Below, one piece after another: positions 51,245-61,800 of a DNA stretch of 64,000 nt. The first letter of the stretch is position 1, and every line of letters begins with the position of its first letter. Location: assembly GCA_024867545.1 (NCBI GenBank), contig JANFNE010000027.1, positions 124,001 through 188,000 of the forward strand, written 5' to 3'. The notes beneath the pieces were generated by a model, which did no database searches, was not told the origin of the DNA, and saw nothing but the letters and a program-made list of their open reading frames with translations. Made by a program: the position numbers and the translations under genes. This DNA comes from Phytopythium helicoides (Eukaryota > Oomycota > Peronosporomycetes > Pythiales > Pythiaceae).

Positions 51245-54081
51245 TCAAGTATCTTTATTACTGGACACCTCCTCTTTGCGCTCGGAGTCCGACTCGCTCA
51301 CGCGGTCATAGATAAACTTCAGCGATACCAACGGCTGCCACTCCAGATCACCAAACAGAGAGGCTCGAGCAGAGCACGATACGCCACGTAGATCCCACAC
51401 TTGACTCGCCTCGTCCCCTTCCGACCTCTCCATTTCACACCGACTGACCTCCACTCTAGCAACCAACTCGCGTGACTCGACTCCCCAATCACGCATCGCC
51501 GTACGCTCTGCCGTCGGAGGCGCCATATGCACGCGTGATTGAAACACCACCGTACGTGGCGCATCCGCTTGCTTCTCTTTGCTCGACTCCCCTACATTCA
51601 CCTGTGTCTGGAAACAGAACAGCACAAGGTCCAACGACAGTCGATCGGCTGAAACAACACCAGAGTAGTCTCCCCACGCCCACTCGTCGAGCGAAGCGAG
51701 CGTGGTCAACGAGGCAAGACCGTCTGGAAATGCGCGAAAGACTCGACTGCGACCGTCCAGCACGAGAGATGTGCCTTGTCCTACAGTTGTCGGTGGCACT
51801 CGCACCGACTTCACTCGTAACTCGAATCCATCAAGACTGATGTCGATACACAGTAATTGTTGGAGGTAGCACAGAAACTGAAAAACGCTCAGCGAGTGGG
51901 GTTGGACTGCTCCAACATCGGTTCCAACATCGGCTCCAACATCGGTTCCAACATCGGCTCCAGCATCACCGTTGCCGTCCTGTCTCGTAGCTGCTTCCGA
52001 TACTGCCGACGTCTTCTGTGTGTTCAGGAGCCAGCGACCGCTCCAAAACCCCGAATCGATACCACGTGATGATGAACCAGAGATGGTACTGTCTGGCTCA
52101 GTTTGGTTATCATCGAGGTCAGAGTCTCGGTAATGCTGCTGCACAATGCTCACCTCCAATATCTGCGCTAGAAACTTCCGAGACAAAGCTGCATCCCAAA
52201 CGTCTGTGTTGACGCCACGCAGCACGTTGGTGACTGTCCGCCGAATACTCGACAAATATGGCTCTCGATAGACGAGTGAGACGATATCGTCCACGAGCAT
52301 GCCAACGAACTTCTCTCCTGGAGCTCGTTGCGAGGAAGAGTCTTCAAGTCGACCTAGAACCCTTCCGAGTGCTTCATAAACTTCGTCGATACAGTCTGCG
52401 AGTACGGTGAGCAGCTTGGATTGAGCAGGGTGGTCACTTGAATTGGAGCTTTTAGCTGCAACCAATGCTCGCTGAAGCACTCGAAGCTTGTACGAGCTAT
52501 TCAATACGTGAATCGCAGCGCGGATGCACTGCGGAATAACGAGCGGACACTGCGACTCGATACGCGCGGGAGTCCTAGTGCTGAGACAGGCCACAAGTTT
52601 GGATATCGAGAAGTTTTGTCGATGTTGATCAGTCAGACCAGAGCCGAGTGCCGGGAGGAGCCACTGTTCCTGGATCGTGTTCGACACGACCTCGACGTGG
52701 TCGTGGATGTGGCAAACATCGATCGAGTCGAGGAACAAGCACACGATACGGATGTGCTGCACCTTCTCCTTGACCCGACCTCGTATGAATCGGCGAGCAT
52801 AAACAGCTGACCTTTTCCATGCGGGCACCGAGTGCTGTGCAAGTCGTGCTACCTGATCGGATAATGTAACTAGGCCGATGGCGTCGCCATGTCCTGGACT
52901 GTTGATCTCCCTCCCACTTGTGATTGGAGTTCCACTGCCATTCTCAGTGTCTATGTGAGTCGGCTCGTGAGAGATATTCATTTCGTCATTTGGTCTCGGC
53001 CCATCTTCTTTGGTTTCGTCGGTCGTGATGATCACGTTATTCATTTGTCCGCCAGCTCGCCGGTAGGAGAACAGCACGAAGCCAGGGGATGCATGGTGGC
53101 CGACTACTTTAGCCCTGTTGTCTGCTGTGTCTGTTGTGCCATTCGCAACATTCTGCAACGCAAACACGTACGCGCGCAGACAGTGCTGCATGTTGCGGTG
53201 CTTCTTCGTCGAGTCTCGCTCGTAGTTGTAAATCCACTTGGGGAACCTGCGGTTGTTGAGCGAGTACACGATGGTGTTCTGAAATGAAAGCGATCGGTCG
53301 ATTGAGCATGTTAGTGACTGCTAGTGGCCGGGTCGGCGTCGAGCAACAAACAGAGACCCGCACCACCGGCGCTTGCTGCTGTCGACGCTCGCTCTCCTTG
53401 ACGGCACGGATCCACATCTCGTCGGCCGTCTCCTCTCCGACGCCGTCAATCAAGTGCTCAGGCAGGTTCATGGTCGAGCCTTTCTGCATCAAGACCGCCG
53501 TGTTGGCTGCCTCACTCGTCTGGTTGGACCTCCCAGTGGCGGATGCCGTCGGCGCCTCGAAGCGCGCGCACACGACGAGCTGCTGCTCCTCCTCTTGCGT
53601 CAGCGGTCGGTCGAACGTCACCATCAAGTGCAGCGAGCAGCCGCAGTACCGCCGAGGGACGTGGTCCGGACAGCAGTGGGGGAAGCAGCGCATGATCTGT
53701 GTTGGCATCGGCATCGACATTGCCACGGCAGTGAGCGCCAATCGTTAGAGGGTCTATCGTCGGCAGTGGTGACGAACACTTGACTCATCCGTCGAGCCGC
53801 GCCACGTCCGACTCGACGGCCCACTGAGCGGTTGATGACTCGGCCACGTACCTTGGTTCCATGCTTGCGATTGCTCCTGCTCGGTCGCGGGCGACGGCAG
53901 AACGGCAGAACGACAGAACGGGAGGGCCGGTCAGGTGAGACCGACTTGAGTCAGTGATGGGCGAGCGAGCGACCGTCCACGTTGTCCGCTTTTACCTGGA
54001 GTAGGCAGCTCGGAAGAGCGGGTGGCTCTCCTCGCCACACCCGTAGCGGAAGAACCGCATCGACAGCACGACGGGTGGCAT
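51245..54081 (-). CDS. CPDH-WGDY family protein, copy F (intact)
   Basis: Second intact member, 825 residues. Exons: 54081-53996, microexon 53876-53852, 53696-53364, 53278-51245; introns 119, 155 and 85 nt. Exon 1 gives SMRFFRYGCGEESHPLFRAA; the microexon gives SNRKHGTK; exon 3 has FPHCCPDHVPRRYCGCSLHL and MWIRAVKESERRQQQAPV. Exon 4 begins NTIVYSLNNRRFPKWIYNYE, continues to HASPGFVLFSYRRA, a variable linker, KVQHIRIVCLFLDSIDV, and ends LVLDGRSRVFRAFPDGLAS...WAWGDYSG. A run of alternating Gly-Ala-Asp-Val/Gly-Thr-Asp-Val units comes from a 15-nt tandem repeat. No signal peptide or membrane segment. Function unknown. Confidence 0.85.
51908..51965. repeat. 15-nt tandem repeat inside copy F
   Basis: Units of the form CAACATCGG(T/C)TC with alternating T and C, about four copies, encoding the Gly-(Ala/Thr)-Asp-Val run on the minus strand. 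The same array occurs in copy H at 57723-57780. Confidence 0.7.
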
Positions 54082-54575
54082 CAAGTCGAGCGGGCAATCG
54101 AAAACTTGCACTGGGGTGGCTGGACCAAGACAGCTAATGATACCTGCGGTGCGTGGTACCTTCCGGCTTCGGTGGCAACTAGTTGCCTCTCTATCAGTAT
54201 ATCACTGCTCTTAACGTGCAAGCTCACTGCTTTTCTATTCGTTCACACCCTCAAGACTGGATAGACCGCGATTTGCTACCAGAGACCGAGGAAATATTGT
54301 CTTGACCGACTGGCACGGACTCGCCAGCGAGCTGCTCGCAATCGACGGACTCCAGTGCCTCGCATGGATTGGACGGTGTCTCGACACGCAGTAGCGATCT
54401 GGCTTACTTATCGAGGGGATCGGGGTCTGCGTGCTCCGTCAACCTTGCATGATTGGCCAGGCAACTTCAACGCCTGGGATTGTGGACATGTTTGGTCTCA
54501 TTGGCTTCATGTCGCTTTTTGGAGGACTCGGCGGATGGGAAATGCAGTGCTATTGATGGCCAGTGATTAAACTGG

Positions 54576-55114
54576 CAAATTGAAGGGAGGTTCCAAGCCA
54601 GCAGTTTTGTTGTCGAGCTGCATGATCTCATGATGGTAATTCTTCGTACCATTTATCGAAGCAGAGAAGGAGCCCGTGCAATGTATGCAGCAGGATCATG
54701 CGGTAGAGCTGTGTAGTTGATAGTTGGGGTTGGTGCCGACACGCCTTTCGAATCTCCCTCCAGGAGAAGGAGTCGGGCTAGTCCAATGCGGGGAGTTGCA
54801 GCGGAGGTGGAGAGCGCTCCAGTATCTGGCTGAAGACCCACACATTCTCATTTGGTGAGTCATGGAGATTATGGGGTAACTGTTGCATTCGTATTTCGTG
54901 GAGTGATTGCTAAGATCCAAGTGCTCATGACATTACGTTAAGGTGAAATGTCGAGGCTGCACCATTGTACAGTTGGCTTCAAGTAACCGGAACAGTTCAA
55001 GTTGGACTGCTCGTTTGAGGCGTTGGAGCGTGATTGTTGATGTGCGCCTTGATCGTCGTGTGTGAGCGCGACCTTACAAATTGAGCCACAATCGAGTCTC
55101 TCAACTCCACCGAG
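54576..55114. other. Gap between F block and copy G
   Basis: No recognisable gene or RNA. It separates the F duplication block from the truncated C-terminal end of copy G. Confidence 0.4.
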
Positions 55115-56255
55115 AGCGATATCGACACACAGGTACCGATTCAGAAAGATAAGGAGTCCAAGCACCGTCGTCGACGGACCGAATGCGTCTGTGTGAGTGT
55201 CAAGATGACGTTCATTGTCAATTCTCTTGAACTTGTGAGTGTTCAAGAGCCAACGATGCCGCCACAGATCTTGACCATTGCGTAATGCTGACGAATCTTC
55301 AGCAGGAATATCACGTGGAACCGCGTTCCGGGTGAGATTGTTCCTCTCCACGACACTCATCTCGACGGTTTGGGCCACAAACTTCCGGTACAACGCAGCA
55401 TCACGTGCGCCAGTATCCACACCGCGAAGAATGTCCAGCACTGCAGGCATGATCGTCGATAGTGACGCGTCCTGAAAGATGTGGGAGACCACATCATCCA
55501 CAAGAGAGCCCACGAGCTTGTATACTGGTAATCCACTTGACGGATCGTGTGGGTCGTGGGAGTCTTGTGATTGTACCCCTCGCATCTGTGCAACAGTGAA
55601 CGCTAGCGCCTCGTATATCTCATCGATGGCTCTTTCGAACGCTGGTAGCAGGTGCAAAGACGCAACTCCCTTGCGAGTTGTGGAGCTGCCTTGCTCGTCC
55701 AAGTCTGTACCTGGACCTAGACTCGTCTCGAGACCTTTGGACACCCACAAAGGGTTCAACACCTGCATGACCGCTGCCACACAATCGATGACCACATGTG
55801 GACACTGACTTCTGGTCTGTAGTAAATGATCACATGAAGAACAGGAGTAGTGACAGCCCAACAACGTGGACATTGAGAACGTGGACACACTCGTCTGGAT
55901 CATTGATGGGTCCATACCAACCACAAGCAACGGCTTCAGCCATCGGTCTTCAATGGTACGCGTCAAAGTCTCGGCATGAGCTTGAAGTCGGTGAAGTGAA
56001 ATCGAGTCGAGGAACAAGAACAGGATGTGGAGGTGCTGCATCTTTTCTCGGGTAGCTTGTGTTTGAGCGAGCCGTAGATTGTAGATCACAGGAGAACCGC
56101 CGCCGGTTAATGGCTCTTGATTAAGGTATAAATGCTGGGGGTGCTTGGTCTCGTATGTGTTGAGGTTGGGATGAAGAGAGTCGCGATTGGAACGAGGTTT
56201 TACGACCACTTGTGGTGATATATCCGCACTCCACGATTCCGAGTCCGTCAACCGA
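55115..56255 (-). pseudogene. CPDH-WGDY family, copy G (internal fragment)
   Basis: About 380 codons correspond to the middle of exon 4 of copies C/D, from the DSESS linker (SADIS, PRSNR) through KMQHLHILFLFLDSISLHRL, CPHVVIDCVAAVMQVLNPL and KLVGSLVDDVVSHIFQ, to LNRYLCVDIAL. Exons 1-3, the start of exon 4 and the whole WGDY block are missing: similarity ends near 55115, after which the frame runs on into unrelated sequence to 54938, and no ATG starts the frame at the other end. It is closer to C/D than to its neighbours F and H. The reading frame itself is unbroken, so the truncation may be fairly recent. Confidence 0.85.
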
Positions 56256-57059
56256 GAGTTAAGTGGTTTGGAAATCTAACCAACATGCATGCAAGCAAGC
56301 TTCAAATGCGATCAATCAATTCAGGAGACTGATCGAAACAAAGCGTCAAAGCCGTGATATTAGGAATTCCTCGGATTCAGAGCCTGATCAGAAGACAGCG
56401 AATTGTATCGATTTGCGCTAATTAGTACCTTTGGTACTTGGTACAAGGTTGAAGCCGACCAAGAGCAGTAGAATGAGTCTGTGGAACGAGCAATCAATCG
56501 TTCTGCTGCTCCTATTGTTGTTGTTGCGGTTATCGTTCTTGACGGATCAAAATCTTCCACAACGAAGCAAGAGGTGCACAATAGAGATCAGTTCGAGTCG
56601 TTAGGGATTCAATCTAGCGCCAAAAGCTGTCAACAGCGATGATCAGAACAAGGTACAGCGCTGGAGGCGAGACTGCTGCTTCTTGTCCAGTTTGACCAAC
56701 CCTGTACAATCGAGCAGTTGGCCTCAAGAGTATACTCCAGATCTTGTTGAAGCCAGCAGAGAGCAGTGAATGAGTTACGAGCTCTTCAGTTTCTCTTGAC
56801 CGACCTTTGCGAGCCCAAAGTACAAATGGTGAACCACCACCACTACCAACAGTGGTTCAACTCGCCTTGTCAATCTGGAAATGACGGCTTTCGCTATATG
56901 CCAAACGTGTGGTTGCTGAGTGTTAAACAGGTCCACCACCAGGTTCCATTAGCGATTCGAGTGCTCCTTCCGTTAGCTCGTTTCCTCTCGATTTTGCAGG
57001 CGCAGGGTAGGTTCGTACCTTTGTAAAGAATCATCCCAAAATTGATGGAATCGTCGCCT

Positions 57060-59896
57060 TCAAGTAGCTTTATTACTAGACACCTCCTCCTCGCGCTCGA
57101 AGTCCGATTCGCTCACGCGGTCGTAGATAAACTCCAGTGATACCAATGGCTGCCACTCCAGATCAGCAAACAGAGAGGCTCGAGCAGAGCACGATACACC
57201 GCGTAGATCCCACACTTGGCCCGCCTCGCCCCCTTCCGACCTCTCCATTTCACACCGACTGACCTCCACTCTAGCAACGAACTTGCGAGATTCGACTCCC
57301 CAATCACGCATCGCAGTACGCTCTGCTGTCGGAGGCGCCATACGCACGTGTGATTTATACACCACCGTACGTGGCGCATCCGCTTGCTTCTCTTTGCTCG
57401 ACTCCCCTACATTCACCTGTGTCTGGAAACAGAACAGCACAAGGTCCAACGACAGTCGATCGGCTGAAACAACACCAGAGTAGTCTCCCCACGCCCACTC
57501 GTCGAGCGAAGCGAGCGTGGTCAACGAGGCAAGACCGTCTGGAAATGCGCGAAAGACTCGACTGCGACCGTCCAGCACGAGAGATGTGCCTTGTCCTACA
57601 GTTGTCGGTGGCACTCGCACCGACTTCACTCGTAACTCGAATCCATCAAGACTGATGTCGATACACAGTAATTGTTGGAGGTAGCACAGAAACTGAAAAA
57701 CGCTCAGCGAGTGGGGTTGGACTGCTCCAACATCGGTTCCAACATCGGCTCCAACATCGGTTCCAACATCGGCTCCAGCATCACCGTTGCCGTCCTGTCT
57801 CGTAGCTGCTTCCGATACTGCCGACGTCTTCTGTGTGTTCAGGAGCCAGCGACCGCTCCAAAACCCCGAATCGATACCACGTGATGATGAACCAGAGATG
57901 GTACTGTCTGGCTCAGTTTGGTTATCATCGAGGTCAGAGTCTCGGTAATGCTGCTGCACAATGCTCACCTCCAATATCTGCGCTAGAAACTTCCGAGACA
58001 AAGCTGCATCCCAAACGTCTGTGTTGACGCCACGCAGCACGTTGGTGACTGTCCGCCGAATACTCGACAAATATGGCTCTCGATAGACGAGTGAGACGAT
58101 ATCGTCCACGAGCATGCCAACGAACTTCTCTCCTGGAGCTCGTTGCGAGGAAGAGTCTTCAAGTCGACCTAGAACCCTTCCGAGTGCTTCATAAACTTCG
58201 TCGATACAGTCTGCGAGTACGGTGAGCAGCTTGGATTGAGCAGGGTGGTCACTTGAATTGGAGCTTTTAGCTGCAACCAATGCTCGCTGAAGCACTCGAA
58301 GCTTGTACGAGCTATTCAATACGTGAATCGCAGCGCGGATGCACTGCGGAATAACGAGCGGACACTGCGACTCGATACGCGCGGGAGTCCTAGTGCTGAG
58401 ACAGGCCACAAGTTTGGATATCGAGAAGTTTTGTCCATGTTGATCGGTCAGACCGGAGCCGAATGCCGGGAAGAGCCACTGTTCCTGGATCATGTTCGAC
58501 ACAACCTCGACGTGGTCGTGGATGTGACAAACATCGATCGAGTCGAGGAACAAGCACACGATACGGATGTGCTGCACCTTCTCCTTGACCCGACCTCGTA
58601 TGAATCGGCGAGCATAGACAGCTGATCTTTTCCAAGCAGGCACCGAGTGCTGTGCAAGTCGTGCTACCTGATCGGATAATGTAACAAGGCCGATGGCGTC
58701 GCCATGTCCTGGACTGCTGGTCTCCCTCCCACTTATGATTGGAGTTCCACTGCCATCCTCAGTGTCCATGTGAGTCGGCTTGTGAGAGACATCCATTTCG
58801 TCATTTGGTCTCGGCCCATCTTCTTTGGTTTCGTCGGTCGTGATGATCACGTTATTCATTTGCCCGCCAGCTCGCCGGTAGGAGAACAACACGAAGCCAG
58901 GGGATGCATGGTGGCCGACTACTTTTGCCGTGTTGTCTGCTGTTTGTGTTGTGTCATTCACAACATTCTGCAACGCAAACACGTACGCGCGCAGACAGTG
59001 CTGCATGTTGCGGTGCTTCTTCGTCGAATCTCGTTCGTAGTTGTAAATCCACTTGGGGAACCTGCGGTTGTTGAGCGAGTACACGATGGTGTTCTGAAAT
59101 GAAAGCAATCGGTCGATTGAGCATGTTAGTGACTGCTAGTGACCGGGTCGGCGTCGAGCAACAAACAGAGACCCGCACCACCGGCGCTTGCTGCTGTCGA
59201 CGCTCGCTCTCCTTGACAGCACGGATCCACATCTCGTCGGCCGTCTCCTCTCAGACGCCGTCAATCAAGTGCTCAGGCAGGTTCATGGTCGAGCCTTTCT
59301 GCATCAAGACCGCCGTATTGGCTGCCTCGCTCGTCTGGTTGGACCTCCCGGTGGCGGATGCTGTCGGCGCCTCGAAGCGCGCGCACACGACGAGCTGCTG
59401 CTCCTCCTCTTGCGTCAGCGGACGGTCGAACGTCACCATCAAGTGCAGCGAGCAGCCGCAGTACCGCCGAGGGACGTGGTCCGGACAGCAGTGGGGGAAG
59501 CAGCGCATGATCTGTGTTGGCATCGGCATCGACATTGCCACGGCAGTGAGCGCCAATCGTTAGAGGGTCTATCGTCGTCAGTGGTGACGAACACTTGATT
59601 CATTCGTCGAGCGGCGCCACGTCCGACTCGGCGGCCCACTGAGCAGCCGATGACTCACCCACGTACCTTGGTTCCATGCTTGCGATTGCTCCTGCTCGGT
59701 CGCGGGCGACGGCAGAACGGCAGAACGACAGAACGGGAGGGCCGGTCAGGTGAGACCGACTTGAGTCAGTGATGGGCGAGCGAGCGACCGTCCACGTTGT
59801 CCGCTTTTACCTGGAGTAGGCAGCTCGGAAGAGCGGGTGGCTCTCCTCGCCACACCCGTAGCGGAAAAACCGCATCGACAGCACGACGGGTGGCAT
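57060..59896 (-). pseudogene. CPDH-WGDY family, copy H (nonsense codon in exon 3)
   Basis: Near-twin of F with identical exon layout: 59896-59811, microexon 59691-59667, 59511-59179, 59093-57060. A single substitution turns a Gly codon (GGA in F) into TGA at 59253-59251, directly after EHLIDGV in exon 3, so translation would end near residue 124. Everything else, including the 678-codon exon 4 with its WGDY block, is open and has F's exact length. As a clean base substitution this lesion is less likely than the indels elsewhere to be an assembly error, and it looks recent. Splicing around it or readthrough cannot be judged from sequence. Confidence 0.8.
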
Positions 59897-59939
59897 CAAG
59901 TCGAGCGGGCAATCGAAAACTTGCACTGGGGCGGGCGGG

Positions 59940-59971
59940 ACCGCTTGGCGGTCTCCGCGGTATTTCCGCGG
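59940..59971. other. Two adjacent perfect palindromes upstream of copy H
   Basis: ACCGC-TTG-GCGGT (59940-59952) is followed by CCGCGG-TATTT-CCGCGG (59955-59971). Both are absent from the duplicated position upstream of copy F. They could form hairpins or be paired binding sites. Confidence 0.55.
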
Positions 59972-60370
59972 TCGCTATGGCAACAATTCGTTGTGGATCA
60001 AATCTTGAAGGAATGTTGTAACGAGAAAGCAGTGAAGTTTGTGATATGAGTTGAATTGTACTGATAGAGATTGTGTTTATAACCACCAGTGAATGATTGG
60101 CATCACTGGCTGCAGGTATCACTTGCCGCCGCATGGCGTCGCACCACTGCTGCTGGCTGTCGACGAACGCCAGTGCCTCGCCTGGATTGGGTAGCGCCTT
60201 GACACGCGGCATCAGTTTGGCTTGATTGTCACTGGCTTGGAGCCGCGTGTTTCATGGACATGATGTGATTGGCCAGACAACTTCAACGCCTGGGAATGTG
60301 GACATGCATGGTCTCATGTCGCCATCTGGAGGACTCAACGGCTGAGGAGTGCAGTGCAATCAATGGCTCC

Positions 60371-60658
60371 AGAGGGAGAAACAGGTGCCCGATGGTTGTC
60401 GACAAGATCGCGGAGAGGCAGGTCATTGGGGCAATAAATCTCTAGCCCGCATTTGTTACATTTGGAGGTAGAAAACGAGTTTTCAACATGGAAATGGCTG
60501 TGTGGGAAGGTTTCTACAGACGTGAAAACGGCACAGAACGCTTGAAAGCAGGGTCAGAACTACTGCGCATCAATGCAAAGACAGACATTCACGCCCCTTG
60601 AAGATCGAGATATTCAACCACGCAAGCTAGCAGCACAATCACATTCAGGCGCACATTT
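60371..60658. other. Gap downstream of the H block
   Basis: About 290 bp ending at the 3' end of VPS26; no feature recognised. Confidence 0.45.
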
Positions 60659-61638
60659 TCACGAACCGATGGCCTTGCGGTAGATGAAAATCTCCTGCTG
60701 CTTGAAGTACCGGCGGTCTTCCTCATCGACCAGCACGAGGTTCAGGAAGCTGCGCACAGAGAACTTGTTGTGCACGTTGCTGTAAGTGGGCGTGAGGTTG
60801 TACGGCGAGAGGTAGAGGCGCACGGGGATGGATTCGCCCTTGACGGGCGCGCCGTCCATGATCTCGAACTTGGCCAGCGTCTCGCTGTCGTTCTTCTTGT
60901 CGGCGGCCGTGCCGGTGACCTCTCGGCGGATGATGGCGAGCTCCATGTGCTTGATCTTGATGCGCACGAGCAGGAAAAAGACCTTGCCGATGACCACATC
61001 CTTGGGGTGGTACTTGCTCTTCTCGTACTCGAACTCGATGTGCAGACAGTCCTCGATGCCCACCTCCATCTTGATGGAGCTGTCGATGGGCGGCGTCTCC
61101 GAAACTTTCTGCACCAGAATGTCCTGCTCCACCACCAGGCTGCTCGCGTACGCCCTGGACACCGTGGCCTTGATGTAGTACCTCAGCCTGGCCGTCTTGC
61201 CATAGTAGCTCTCATGACCGCGCTCCACCGCGGAGAAGTCGAACGCGTACAGCTTCTCTCCGTCGATGGCTCCGGCCTGCGCCTCCAGCTCCCTCTTGAG
61301 GCTCGTGAACTCGTACGAGGCGCCGCCGTAGCGCTCGTTGGGGAGCTCGATGACGCCCACGAACTCGATGCGCACGCCCGTGTGCTCCAGCCGCTTCCCA
61401 CCGGCCACCTGCACGCGCAGAGCGCCGCGCAGCGGCTCCTCCGCGGCGAAAAGCGGCAGCTCGACGGCCTTTTCGACCGGGTGTCGCGCGCGCCCCCGCG
61501 GCTCCTCGAGCGCCAAAGTCAGCTCCGCGGCGGCCGAGCCGAAGCTGAACAGGTTCTGGGCAAGCACAGCGCGGTTAGGGCAGCGTGGGGCGCACACGGA
61601 CGGCGGCAAGAGCGGCGCTAGCGGCGGCGCACCATCAT
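60659..61638 (-). CDS. VPS26: Retromer subunit VPS26, two exons
   Basis: The 300-residue arrestin-fold subunit of the retromer, which recycles cargo from endosomes to the Golgi. Exon 1 would be only the two Met codons 61638-61633; after a 77-nt GTGCGC intron with CTAAC before CCCAG, exon 2 (61555-60659) starts NLFSFGSAAAELTLAL. The body is unmistakable: KRLEHTGVRIEFVGVIEL, ESYYGKTARLRYYIKATV, SSIKMEVGIEDCLHIEFEYE, KSKYHPKDVVIGKVFFLLVR, MDGAPVKGESIPVRLYL and the terminal KFSVRSFLNLVLVDEEDRRY segment. The exon 2 frame contains no upstream ATG, which is why a tiny first exon is proposed; a more distant first exon is the alternative. Divergent from the LRR gene (162 bp between starts). Confidence 0.93.
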
Positions 61639-61740
61639 GTCGGCCAGGATACGAAGGCGCTTCCGAGGATTATTAAATGCTGCAGGTTGAGGATGCGATT
61701 CGGGAGGATAAACGCGAACTTAGCCGTAGGTGCGCACATG

Positions 61741-61773
61741 TTGAAGTGCGAAACCGCCCATATGGCTACACTT
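61741..61773 (+). promoter_or_regulatory. Promoter motif TATGGCTACACTT with upstream GAAACCGCCC
   Basis: Matches the 1137-1171 element over TTGAAG..GCGAAACCGCCC and GGCTACACTT, with two single-base gaps. It lies 27 bp before the myristoylation-type start of the LRR gene, so probably around the transcription start. Confidence 0.5.
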
Positions 61774-61800
61774 GTGCGTCGCTGGAGCTGCTGGACGGCC

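Larger units (their letters stand above)
50600..54575. repeat. Segmental duplication, left block (contains copy F)
   Basis: About 4.0 kb matching 56395-60370 in the same orientation. The coding portions correspond with a constant offset of 5815 bp. The 3' flank of F (50600-51244) and the sequence upstream of its start (to ~54575) are also duplicated but more diverged and with indels. No gene is seen in the two flanks. Confidence 0.8.
56395..60370. repeat. Segmental duplication, right block (contains copy H)
   Basis: Partner of 50600-54575. Compared with the left block it has a small insertion near 56805-56840 on the 3' side of the gene and a private GC-rich palindromic segment at 59940-59971 upstream of the start. 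Its flanks (56395-57059 and 59897-60370) hold no gene. Confidence 0.8.
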
